DNA of 64,000 nucleotides from Mycobacterium gallinarum (GTDB lineage Bacteria; Actinomycetota; Actinomycetes; Mycobacteriales; Mycobacteriaceae). Both the position numbers and the translations under genes were made by a program. This document shows, one piece after another, positions 39,923 to 48,092 of the stretch. Numbering within the stretch: the stretch's first letter is position 1; the number at the start of each line of letters is the position of its first letter. The notes beneath the pieces are model-generated. The model saw nothing but the letters and a program-made list of their open reading frames with translations. It made no database searches and was not told the origin of the DNA. The stretch is from assembly GCF_010726765.1 (NCBI RefSeq), contig NZ_AP022601.1, forward strand, positions 372,001 through 436,000. The letters run 5' to 3'.

Positions 39923-40957
39923 ATGGCCAAGCCACCGCTGTCGATGAAGCCGACCGGCTGGTTCCAAGTCGCGTGGTCTGACGAGATCAAGATCGGCGAC
40001 GTGCACCGGATGACGTACTTCGGCACCGAGATGGTCGCGTGGCGAGCCGAGTCCGGCCAGCTCACCGTGATGGACGCATACTGCGAGCACCTCGGCGCGC
40101 ACCTCGGTCACGGTGGTCACGTCGAGGGCGAGGTCATCCAATGTCCGTTCCACGGCTGGCAGTGGAACCACGAGGGCCGCAACGTGTGCATTCCGTATCA
40201 GGATCGGCCCAACCGGGGGAGGCGTATTCGCACCTACCCGACTGTCGACCGCAACGAGTCCGTATACATCTGGCACGACATCGAGCGCCGCGAACCGTAT
40301 TTCGACGCACCGGATGTCTTCGCGAGTTTCGGCGACGGCAGCAGCGCGGCCGACTACTACCCACAGCAGCGGCTCTACCGCGAAACGTTGGAGCTACATC
40401 CCCAGTACGTCTTGGAGAACGGCGTCGATTTCGCCCACTTCAAGTTCGTGCACCAGACGCCGATCGTGCCGGTGTTCACCCGCCATGACTTCGACGACGA
40501 CGTGTCATACGTCGATTTCACGATCACCTTCGAAGGTGACGATCAGCAGAACATCGAAGACGTGGAAAGCAGGGTAGAGGCGATCAACGGTGGTCTCGGC
40601 ATCGCAGTGACGAAAAGCTATGGGATGATTGACAATCGGACGATCTCTGCGGTCACCCCGGTCGATGATCGCACGTCCGACGTTCGTTTCATGGTCTACA
40701 TCGGCCGCACGCCGGGCCGTGACGATGAGCGGGCCGAGATGAAGGCCCGCCAGTTCGGTGACGAGGTCATCCGGCAGTTCACTCAGGACATCCACATCTG
40801 GCAGCACCAGCGATACTCGGATCCGCCCGCGTTGGCGAATGCCGAGCAGGATGGGTTCACCGCAATCCGCCAGTGGGCCTTGAAGTTTTATCCCGACGGC
40901 CTCGGCGGTAGCGCCGCCGACCTGCAATCCGCTTCCGAGAGAGGGCAGAAGAATTGA
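39923..40957 (+). CDS. Rieske non-haem iron oxygenase, KshA-like
   Basis: 344 residues from ATG 39923; ATG 39911 is possible but lies inside the likely -10 box TATGAT. The Rieske [2Fe-2S] motif is CEHLGAHLGHGGHVEGEVIQCPFHGW; the catalytic iron site is NGVDFAHFKFVH. The layout resembles the oxygenase component of 3-ketosteroid 9alpha-hydroxylase (KshA), so a steroid or other ring compound may be the substrate. No reductase with [2Fe-2S]-FAD domains is adjacent. It overlaps the next gene as TTGA, showing a common operon. Confidence 0.88.
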   Translation: MAKPPLSMKPTGWFQVAWSDEIKIGDVHRMTYFGTEMVAWRAESGQLTVMDAYCEHLGAHLGHGGHVEGEVIQCPFHGWQWNHEGRNVCIPYQDRPNRGRRIRTYPTVDRNESVYIWHDIERREPYFDAPDVFASFGDGSSAADYYPQQRLYRETLELHPQYVLENGVDFAHFKFVHQTPIVPVFTRHDFDDDVSYVDFTITFEGDDQQNIEDVESRVEAINGGLGIAVTKSYGMIDNRTISAVTPVDDRTSDVRFMVYIGRTPGRDDERAEMKARQFGDEVIRQFTQDIHIWQHQRYSDPPALANAEQDGFTAIRQWALKFYPDGLGGSAADLQSASERGQKN

Positions 40958-42042
40958 GTGCAAATCGTAAGCCGGTCCGCGTGTTCCAGGTCGCGACGGG
41001 CAACGTCGGCAGCGAGATGATCAAGCGGATCGCCGACCGGCCCGACCTCGAACTGATCGGTGTGCACTGCTACTCGCCGGAAAAGGTCGGAAAGGACGCC
41101 GGCGAGCTCGCCGGGCTGGCGCCCAACGGGGTGATCGCGACCGGGTCGATCGAGGAGATCATCGCCGCCAAGCCCGATGTCCTGACCTTCCACGGCGTCT
41201 TCCCCGACGAGGACCTCTACGTCAAGATCCTCGAGGCCGGCATCAACATCGTCACCACCGCGGACTGGATCACCGGCTGGCATCGCGACACCAACCATCC
41301 GCATCCGTCGGGTAAGCCTGTCTCGCAACTGCTTCGGGAGGCATGTGAGAAGGGCGGCTCCACCTTTTACGGCACCGGGATGAATCCGGGCCTGAACCAG
41401 ATCCTGGGAGTCGTGTGCTCCGCCGACGTCGCCGAGATCGAGAACGTCACCACGATCGAGTCGGTCGACGTGTCGTGTCACCACTCGAAGGACACCTGGA
41501 TCGAGGTCGGATACGGCCTGCCCGTGGGCGATCCGAGCATTCCTGGCAAGTTGGAGAAGTACACCCGCGTTTTCGCGGACAGTGTGCTGATGATGGCCGA
41601 CTGCTTTGATCTGACACTCGACGAGGTCAAGTTCAGCTTCGAGCTCGGGGCGTGCACCAAGGATGTCGATCTAGGCTGGTACGTGCTGCCGAAGGGTTCG
41701 CTCGGCGGCAACTACATCAAGTATCAGGGCATCGTCGACGGCGTGCCCAGAGTCGAGACGCATCTGGAGTGGCAGATGACTCCGCATACGGACCCGAGCT
41801 GGGATATCAAGGGCTGCTACATCACACAGATCAAGGGCGATCCGTGTGTGTACAACAAGCACATGATCTTTCCGAAGCCCGGAGTCGACCTGTCCGATCC
41901 GACGAACTTCGCGTCGATCGGTATGACGGTGACCGGAATGCCCGCTTTGAGTGCGATCACGTCGGTGGTCGATGCGCCGCCCGGGCTGCTGACGAGCGCC
42001 GATCTCCCGTTGCGTGGGTTCGCGGGTCGCTTCAAGCTATAG
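40954..42042 (+). CDS. NAD(P)-dependent reductase, amine dehydrogenase/DapB-like
   Basis: 362 residues from TTG within a 4-base overlap with the Rieske gene. The N-terminus is a Rossmann fold (KPVRVFQVATGNVGSEMIKRIADRPDLELIGVHCYSPEKVGKDAG). The middle has GTGMNPGLNQILGVVCS and the C-terminal half is an alpha/beta catalytic domain. The type is known in mycobacteria from dihydrodipicolinate reductase-like or 2,4-diaminopentanoate dehydrogenase-like proteins that occur in steroid and lipid gene clusters. Its substrate is not known; coupling to the Rieske gene suggests the same pathway. Confidence 0.82.
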   Translation: MSANRKPVRVFQVATGNVGSEMIKRIADRPDLELIGVHCYSPEKVGKDAGELAGLAPNGVIATGSIEEIIAAKPDVLTFHGVFPDEDLYVKILEAGINIVTTADWITGWHRDTNHPHPSGKPVSQLLREACEKGGSTFYGTGMNPGLNQILGVVCSADVAEIENVTTIESVDVSCHHSKDTWIEVGYGLPVGDPSIPGKLEKYTRVFADSVLMMADCFDLTLDEVKFSFELGACTKDVDLGWYVLPKGSLGGNYIKYQGIVDGVPRVETHLEWQMTPHTDPSWDIKGCYITQIKGDPCVYNKHMIFPKPGVDLSDPTNFASIGMTVTGMPALSAITSVVDAPPGLLTSADLPLRGFAGRFKL

Positions 42043-43255
42043 CGACAGCCAACTCGAGTCGCTCGAGCCGCCGCACCAGCAGGCTCGGCAGCCATCGGCC
42101 AGTGTCCGCCGCCTCGATCCACGTCGTGCGGTCGAGGAGTTGGCTGATGACAATCCTGGCTTCCAGCCTCGCGAGTGCCGCCCCGACGCAGAAATGGGCT
42201 CCCTTACCGAAGGTGATATGTCCCTTCCCGCTGGGGCGGTCGAGCCGGAAGTCATTGGCGTCGGGGAAATGTGAGGGGTCGCGGTTGGCCGCGCCCCACA
42301 GCAGCACGAGGCGGGAGCCGGCGGGCAGATCGACCCCACACAAGCTGGTGTCTTTGACGACATGGCGGTAGTGCCCCCGGAATGGCGGCTCGAACCGAAG
42401 CACTTCTTCCAAGAACGCCGACAGTGCATTTGGATTTTCGCGAACCTCGCGCTGCACGTCGGGCCGAGAAGCCAGCACATGCGCGGCAGATCCGATCAGC
42501 GATGCCGTCGATTCACCGCCTGCACTGAATAGCGTGGCCATGATGTTCAGTGCAGTGGCGTCCGTCAAATCCCCTGCGGCACGGGCGGTTGCGAGATCGC
42601 CGAGCAGGTTGTCCTCAGGATCGTCGGCAGCGGCCAGAAAATGTTCGTTGATATAGACGGCGAGCTCCATGACTGCCATTCCGGCTTCGGCGAGCTCATC
42701 TTGGCTCACAAGGCCTTCCACCGTCTTCGTGCCTGCGTAGCCCCAACGCATCAGCTGTTCGCTGTCCACGTCGGGTACACCGATGAGACGCGTCACGATC
42801 ATCATCGGCAGACGGTTCGCCATCGCCGACATCCACTCGACGCGTCCGTCGCGGACATGCTCCTGCCACAGTCGGGCTTCGATCTCGCGGACATACTCTT
42901 CGACTGCTTTGATTCGCCGTGCGGCGAGCTGTGGCAGCAGCAACTTGCGATGCGCAGCATGCGCGGGGTCATCCGCTGTCGCCAATGCCTGCAACTCGCT
43001 GCCGAGCTCGCTGAACGCGAATTGGCCGACCTTGCCGTTCTCGTATGTCATGGTTGCGGTGAGGTTCGAGGAGAAGTCCTCGGGTCGGCCGATGGCCTCG
43101 TTGATCGCATCCCAGGTGCACACCGCGTGGAACGCGGAGTCCCCGATGCGGTGGACCGGCCCGGCGGCGTGCATGCGGGCGTACAGCGGATAGGGATCCT
43201 GGATGAACTCGTCATCGAACAACGCGAGACCGAGTCGGCCGTCGGGCACAGTCAT
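42032..43255 (-). CDS. cyp144: cytochrome P450 CYP144
   Basis: A 407-residue P450. Segments such as IQDPYPLYARMHAAGPVHRI, GRPEDFSSNLTATMTYENG, MANRLPMMIVTRLIGVPD and PPFRGHYRHV match M. tuberculosis CYP144 (Rv1777) as I recall it. The I-helix has AGGESTASLIG, the ExxR is EEVLRFEPPF, and the haem loop FGKGAHFCVGAALARLEAR. The N-terminus is shorter than that of the full-length tuberculosis protein and begins close to its reported truncated form. The natural substrate is not settled. It is divergent from a TetR gene, as in M. tuberculosis (Rv1776c). Confidence 0.9.
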   Translation of the reverse strand: MTVPDGRLGLALFDDEFIQDPYPLYARMHAAGPVHRIGDSAFHAVCTWDAINEAIGRPEDFSSNLTATMTYENGKVGQFAFSELGSELQALATADDPAHAAHRKLLLPQLAARRIKAVEEYVREIEARLWQEHVRDGRVEWMSAMANRLPMMIVTRLIGVPDVDSEQLMRWGYAGTKTVEGLVSQDELAEAGMAVMELAVYINEHFLAAADDPEDNLLGDLATARAAGDLTDATALNIMATLFSAGGESTASLIGSAAHVLASRPDVQREVRENPNALSAFLEEVLRFEPPFRGHYRHVVKDTSLCGVDLPAGSRLVLLWGAANRDPSHFPDANDFRLDRPSGKGHITFGKGAHFCVGAALARLEARIVISQLLDRTTWIEAADTGRWLPSLLVRRLERLELAVAIA

Positions 43256-43342
43256 TCGTCAAGGCTGAATTGGGACCGCGCGCCGCGTCAAGCGGCGAGC
43301 GTGAAGTTGATAACTGCAGGTAGGACCGCATCGGCAGCGCTG

Positions 43343-43408
43343 TCTCACGTCGCGGTTCGGACCAGGAACGATGGTGAGATTACTTCGCGTTTTCGTCTCA
43401 ATGTGAGA
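43343..43408. promoter_or_regulatory. TCTCA/TGAGA repeats in the cyp144-tetR interval
   Basis: TCTCA at 43343, TGAGA at 43375, and the palindrome TCTCAATGTGAGA at 43396-43408 lie in the 164-bp divergent interval, the last 12 bp before the tetR start. It is a candidate operator for the TetR regulator. Confidence 0.5.
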
Positions 43409-43419
43409 ATATCTGGGGC

Positions 43420-43980
43420 ATGCCTCGCAACGACTGGCTGGTCGGTGATCGGCGATCGGCGGCCGCCGAACGCATTTACGACGCGGCGACCGAGCTCATA
43501 GCGCGTGACGGGCTGGACGCTTTCGATGTCGACGTCTTGGCCGCGCGCGTGCACTGTTCCCGGGCAACGATCTATCGCCATGCGGGCGGAAAGGGGGAAA
43601 TACGCGAAGCAGTGCTGCTGCGTTCTGCGGCAAGCGTCGTCGAGACGGTGGGGAAGGCGGTCGACGGGCTGTCCGGGGCTGACCGGATCGCTAGGGCAAT
43701 CGCGGTGGCGCTCAAACAGATTCGTTCCCATCCGCTTCGTGAGTCGATGGTCGATTCGCTTCGAAGTGGACGGGGGATGACATGGCTGGCCGAATCTCCT
43801 GTCGTGGCCGGGTTCGCGACCGACCTGAATGGACTTACTGAAGACGACCGGGACGCTGCGCAGTGGATCCTGCGGGTCGTGTTGTCGATGCTCTGCTGGC
43901 CTGTCGACGATGTCGACGCCGAGCGCCGTGTCGTCGAGCGTTTCGTCTTGCCCGCCTTCGCCGATAGCGCTGAGCAGTAG
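43420..43980 (+). CDS. TetR-family regulator next to cyp144
   Basis: A 186-residue regulator with HTH AAERIYDAATELIARDGLDAFDVDVLAARVHCSRATIYRHAGGKGEIREAVLL and a helical ligand domain. Its place, divergent from cyp144, matches Rv1776c-Rv1777 in M. tuberculosis, so it is the likely local regulator of the P450. It is followed 13 bp later by a second TetR gene. Confidence 0.88.
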   Translation: MPRNDWLVGDRRSAAAERIYDAATELIARDGLDAFDVDVLAARVHCSRATIYRHAGGKGEIREAVLLRSAASVVETVGKAVDGLSGADRIARAIAVALKQIRSHPLRESMVDSLRSGRGMTWLAESPVVAGFATDLNGLTEDDRDAAQWILRVVLSMLCWPVDDVDAERRVVERFVLPAFADSAEQ

Positions 43981-43993
43981 CATTGGACCGCAT

Positions 43994-44620
43994 ATGACCT
44001 CCAACGTCACGCCGCGCCGTCCCGCCAAGGGCAAGCAGGTCCGCGCGGACCGCACGCGGGCGATGGTCATCGACGAGACCGTGCACTGCGTCCTCGAGGA
44101 GGGATTCGGCGCCGCGAGTGCCAAACACATCACCGAGCGCGCCGGTGTGACGTGGGGAGTGATTCAGTACCACTTCGGTGACCGCGACGGTCTGCTGATG
44201 GCCGTCGTCGACAGTGGCTTCAGCGAGTTGCTGGCGAAACTGCGAGAGGTCGAGCCGAAACTGGGCTCGCACATCGGACGCGCGAGAACCGAACTTCTGG
44301 TCAACACCGTCGCGGACGCCTTTTTGAGTCCGACATCGATTGCGGCACTGGAGATTCTGATCGCGACGAGGGCCAGCCGTGCGGACGTCGATCAACGTCA
44401 TCTGCTGGATCTGTTCGCGACGCTCACCGGCCTCGGTCGTTATGTCGCCGAGGGACTCGAGCCCGAGCGCGCAGACGCGGTCGGCAATCTCGTGTGGACC
44501 ACGTTGATGGGCACCATGGTGGCCACCATGGCGGTGCCGGACCCCGTCGACGTCAGCCGCGAACTACGTGCGTTGACCGATGCGATCACGGCGTACGTCG
44601 ACGAGGCGCGCAGAGGTTAG
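43994..44620 (+). CDS. TetR-family regulator
   Basis: 208 residues from ATG 43994. The HTH is VIDETVHCVLEEGFGAASAKHITERAGVTWGVIQYHFGDRDGLLMAVVD, with the ITERAGVTWGVIQYHF form seen in some mycobacterial TetR proteins. The C-terminal domain includes ALEILIATRASRADVDQRHL and a Met-rich TTLMGTMVATMAV segment. It lies 13 bp behind another tetR and overlaps the convergent EamA permease by 4 bases. Targets are unknown; the permease is a candidate. Confidence 0.87.
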   Translation: MTSNVTPRRPAKGKQVRADRTRAMVIDETVHCVLEEGFGAASAKHITERAGVTWGVIQYHFGDRDGLLMAVVDSGFSELLAKLREVEPKLGSHIGRARTELLVNTVADAFLSPTSIAALEILIATRASRADVDQRHLLDLFATLTGLGRYVAEGLEPERADAVGNLVWTTLMGTMVATMAVPDPVDVSRELRALTDAITAYVDEARRG

Positions 44621-45513
44621 CGCGGTGCGGCCGGTGTCGGCTCGGTCGCGGCACCGGCCGGCGCCGCCGCGCGGCGGTGGGTGGCGAGCACGCAACCGAC
44701 GAGGATGAGCACCAGGGCAGCGACGTTCCACGGCGTGAGCGGCTCGTTCAGCACGATGACGCCGGCCGCCAAGGCCACCGCCGGATTGATGTAGGTGAAT
44801 ACCAGCGCGCGAGCCGCCCCGACCTCGCGGATCAGGGCGAAGAACACCATGAACGCCAACGCCGTGCAGATCACGGCGAGCCCGGCGAGTGCCAAAAGTA
44901 CTTGAGTGGACGGCATTTCAGATGGCCAGGTGACTGCCGCCGGCACCGCATACACCAGTGCCGCGAAGCCGAGACACACTGCAGTCATCGGCAGTGCCGG
45001 CACCTCGGCTAGGTGGCGCGCGGCGATCAGCGGTGCGATCGCGTAACACGTCGCCACCAACAGAACCTCGATGATCGGCCACGTGCTGCCGCCGATGTGC
45101 GGGCCTGCGAGAACCGCGACACCCGCAATGCCGACGGCAAGACCGAGGATCCGTTTGGCGCCGAGTCGCTCGCCGCCGGTGAGGCGGTCCAGCAGCGCGG
45201 CGATGATCGGAGCCGCGGCGATGAGAAGACCGGTCATCGAACTGGTGAGGTGGCGTTCGGCGTCCGACAGCAGCCACCACGCGGCGATGATTTCGAAGAA
45301 GGCGAATCCCAGCAGCGCCTTCCAGTGGTCGCGCACGATGGTCACCGTCCGCCGCGACAGGACCAGCGGAAGCAGGACCGCGGCGCCGACGGCGACGCGG
45401 GTGAACACCAGCACCGGAACCGAAACGCCATCGACCGCGATCTTGATCAGCAGGTAGGGGATACCCCAGATGATGCTCATCGCGAGGAACAGGATCCATC
45501 CGCGCGAGCTCAC
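44617..45513 (-). CDS. EamA/DMT-family permease
   Basis: A 298-residue transporter with ten predicted helices in two EamA repeats: ILFLAMSIIWGIPYLLIKIAVDG at the start, then TSSMTGLLIAAAPIIAALLDRLTGGERLG, ALAGLAVICTALAFMVFFALI and ALVFTYINPAVALAAGVIVLNEPLTPWNVAALVLILVGC. These proteins export amino acids or other metabolites. The conserved tryptophan and glutamate residues of the family are present. It stands alone. Confidence 0.87.
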   Translation of the reverse strand: MSSRGWILFLAMSIIWGIPYLLIKIAVDGVSVPVLVFTRVAVGAAVLLPLVLSRRTVTIVRDHWKALLGFAFFEIIAAWWLLSDAERHLTSSMTGLLIAAAPIIAALLDRLTGGERLGAKRILGLAVGIAGVAVLAGPHIGGSTWPIIEVLLVATCYAIAPLIAARHLAEVPALPMTAVCLGFAALVYAVPAAVTWPSEMPSTQVLLALAGLAVICTALAFMVFFALIREVGAARALVFTYINPAVALAAGVIVLNEPLTPWNVAALVLILVGCVLATHRRAAAPAGAATEPTPAAPR

Positions 45514-45636
45514 GCAGTCACCCTACGAGTCGGTACCGACGGCCGTCGAAAGGTTTTCCGGGCTTTCCGTCACATCGAAATCGACGAAATGCAGACGATT
45601 ACTCGAACTTTTCCTGCAAAACGTGGATACCGATGA

Positions 45637-46761
45637 TCAGGAACGGGTCAGCTCCGCGTAGCGGGTCACGTGATAGTCCGTCGAACCGAACTCGAACTGG
45701 ACCGCGGTCAGCCGTTTGAAGTAATGACCGATCGCCAGTTCCTCTGTCATACCCATACCGCCGTGGAGCTGCACCGCCTGTTGACCGATGAAGCGAGCGG
45801 CGCGCCCGATCGTGGCCTTGGCCGCCGACACCGCTCGGGCGCGGACGTCGGGTTCGGCATCGAGCTTGAGGACCGCGAGGTATACGGCCGCGACGGCCTG
45901 CTCGAGTTCCATGTACATGTCGACCATCCGATGCTGCAGCGCCTGAAAGCTGCCGATCGGCTGTCCGAACTGATGGCGCTGCTTGGCGTATTCGACGGTA
46001 TCGGCCAACACCTTTCGCATGCAGCCGACCGCTTCGGAGCAGACGGCCACGGCGCCTTCGTCGCGCGCTGTGGCGATCGACGGCCAAGCCTGACCTTCCT
46101 CGCCGAGCAGTGCGTCGCCAGGCAGCGCCAGCCCCTCGAAGACGATGTCGGCGGCGCGTCGGTCGTCGACGGTGCGATAGGGGTGCGTCTCGATACCGGT
46201 GGTCGCCCCGTCCAGGTCGACGACGAACAGCGAGATGCCGTCGTCGGTGCGGGCGGTCACGAGCAGGTGTGTCGCCAACGGCGCGCTCATCGCGACGATC
46301 TTCGACCCCCGAAGAACCCACCCGTCGCCGTCGCGTTCTGCGATCGTGGACACGTCCTGCCAGTTCTCGCCCGACGATGCTTCGGCCGCTGCCAGTGCGA
46401 CGACCGCGTTGCCTTCCACGACCTTTTCGAGCAGCGACGTCGCGACGGGACCGCCCGCACGGTGCAGCAGTCCGCCCGCGACCACGACGGTGTCCACGTA
46501 GGGCTCCACCACCAACGCGTGCCCGAGCGCCTCAGCGATCACCATGATCTCGACCGGGCCGCCGCCGATGCCGCCGACATCCTCGGGCAGTGCGGCGCCG
46601 AGGATGCCGAGTTCATTGGCGAACCCACTCCAGATGTCGGGCTGCCAGCCAGGACCCGTCTTCGCCGCGGCGCGGCTCTTCTCGAGGTCGTATCGGGTCG
46701 ACAGGAACTTGCCGAGCCCGTCCCGCAGCAGTTCCTGTTCCTTGCTCAGGTTGAAGTCCAT
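45637..46761 (-). CDS. acyl-CoA dehydrogenase subunit (small partner)
   Basis: 374 residues from ATG 46761; the longer frame to 46896 would overlap the upstream gene out of place. Acyl-CoA dehydrogenase fold with LGILGAALPEDVGGIGGGPVE, QRHQFGQPIGSFQALQHRMVDMYMELE and QLHGGMGMTEELAIGHYFKRLTAVQFEFGSTDYH. The usual YEGTSE glutamate is missing (EFGSTDY). With the next gene 13 bp upstream, this forms the two-gene set typical of mycobacterial alpha2beta2 dehydrogenases (FadE28-29, ChsE types) that act on steroid or bulky side-chain CoA esters. Confidence 0.85.
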   Translation of the reverse strand: MDFNLSKEQELLRDGLGKFLSTRYDLEKSRAAAKTGPGWQPDIWSGFANELGILGAALPEDVGGIGGGPVEIMVIAEALGHALVVEPYVDTVVVAGGLLHRAGGPVATSLLEKVVEGNAVVALAAAEASSGENWQDVSTIAERDGDGWVLRGSKIVAMSAPLATHLLVTARTDDGISLFVVDLDGATTGIETHPYRTVDDRRAADIVFEGLALPGDALLGEEGQAWPSIATARDEGAVAVCSEAVGCMRKVLADTVEYAKQRHQFGQPIGSFQALQHRMVDMYMELEQAVAAVYLAVLKLDAEPDVRARAVSAAKATIGRAARFIGQQAVQLHGGMGMTEELAIGHYFKRLTAVQFEFGSTDYHVTRYAELTRS

Positions 46762-46774
46762 GTGATGCCGCCTA

Positions 46775-48016
46775 TCAAAGTCCGAGAGCCGCTTTGGCCA
46801 GGATGTTGCGCTGAATCTCGTTGCTGCCCGCGTAGATCGAGCCGGCGCGATCGTTGAGATAGCGCAGCGGCGCGACCGCCTGCCACTCGTCGCCACTGAT
46901 GTAGTCGTCGGCGGGCGGCTCGTATTCGGTGACCGGGCCGCCGGGGCAGGTCGCGTGTGGTTGGTACACGCGTCCGCGGGGGCCTGCCGCTTCCATCGCG
47001 AGCTCGGTCAGTGACTGACTCAACTCGGTGGCGATCACCTTGAGCATCGACGACGCCACGCCCGGATTCTTGCCCTCGGCGACCGCCGCGAGCACTCGGT
47101 ATTCGAGAATTTCCAGCACCTCGGTGCGGATCCTGGCGTCGGCGAGCTTGCGCGCGAAGGCGGAGTCGTCAAGCAGTTGCCCGCCGGCGGGACCAGGCTG
47201 ATCGGCGGCGACGGAGGCGATCTCGTCGGCCATCACCTGCAGCGCCGGCGATGACGCGCCGCCGCCGCGCTCGAACTCCAACAGGTACTTGGCGACGGTC
47301 CAGCCGTCGTCGATCTTGCCGAGCACATTCGCCTTGGGCACCCGGACCTCATCGAAGAAGACCTGGTTCTGCACCTCCTCGCCGGAGGTCATGACCAGGG
47401 GGCGGATCTCGATGCCCGGCGTTGTCATGTCGATGAGGACAAAGGTGATGCCCTGTTGCTTCTTCTGCGCCTTCGAGGTCCGCACCAACGCGAACATCCA
47501 GTTCGCCTCGCGGGCGTGCGTTGTCCAGATCTTGCTTCCCGTGCAGATGAGATGGTCACCGTCGGCTGGGTCCTCCCTGGCCGCCATCGACAGTGCCGCC
47601 AGATCGGAGCCGGCTTCGGGTTCGGAATAGCCCTGGCAGAAGAACACCTCGCCGGTCAGGATCCGGGGCAAAAAGAAGTCCTTCTGCTTGTCCGTGCCGA
47701 ACTTCACCAGCGCGTGCGCGACCATGCGGATCCCCATCGGAGACAGCGAGGGCGCTCCGGCGAGCTGTGATTCTCTGCTGAAGATGTAGTGCTGGGTCAG
47801 GGTCCAGTCGCAGCCGCCATGCTCGACGGGCCACGCGGGTGCGGCCCAACCGCGTTCGTGGAGGATGCGCTGCCACTCCATGCTCGCGTCGTGATCGGCG
47901 TAGACGCTCGTCATGAGGCGACCGGCGCGGCGCAATTCCGGTGTCAGCTTGTCGTCCAGAAATTCTCGTACTTCGTCGCGAAAGGCCACATCGGCCGACG
48001 ACCACGTGAGGTCCAT
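46775..48016 (-). CDS. acyl-CoA dehydrogenase subunit (catalytic partner)
   Basis: A 413-residue acyl-CoA dehydrogenase. Seen: GWAAPAWPVEHGGCDWTLTQHYIF, FCQGYSEPEAGSDLAAL (substrate loop), ICTGSKIWTTHAREANWMF, and YLNDRAGSIYAGSNEIQRNIL at the C-terminus. The YEGTSE glutamate is alanine (YAGSNE), but helix G carries LLEFERGGGASSPAL, where a glutamate can serve as base as in other two-subunit FadE pairs. It is first in the operon; the second subunit starts 13 bp after it. FAD sites are expected to be shared across the dimer. Confidence 0.86.
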   Translation of the reverse strand: MDLTWSSADVAFRDEVREFLDDKLTPELRRAGRLMTSVYADHDASMEWQRILHERGWAAPAWPVEHGGCDWTLTQHYIFSRESQLAGAPSLSPMGIRMVAHALVKFGTDKQKDFFLPRILTGEVFFCQGYSEPEAGSDLAALSMAAREDPADGDHLICTGSKIWTTHAREANWMFALVRTSKAQKKQQGITFVLIDMTTPGIEIRPLVMTSGEEVQNQVFFDEVRVPKANVLGKIDDGWTVAKYLLEFERGGGASSPALQVMADEIASVAADQPGPAGGQLLDDSAFARKLADARIRTEVLEILEYRVLAAVAEGKNPGVASSMLKVIATELSQSLTELAMEAAGPRGRVYQPHATCPGGPVTEYEPPADDYISGDEWQAVAPLRYLNDRAGSIYAGSNEIQRNILAKAALGL

Positions 48017-48092
48017 GGTTGATCCCCTGTCTGCAGAACGCTACGGACAGAGTAAACCTAGTTAGTTAAGTGGGGTACAGGCGGTGGCACCT

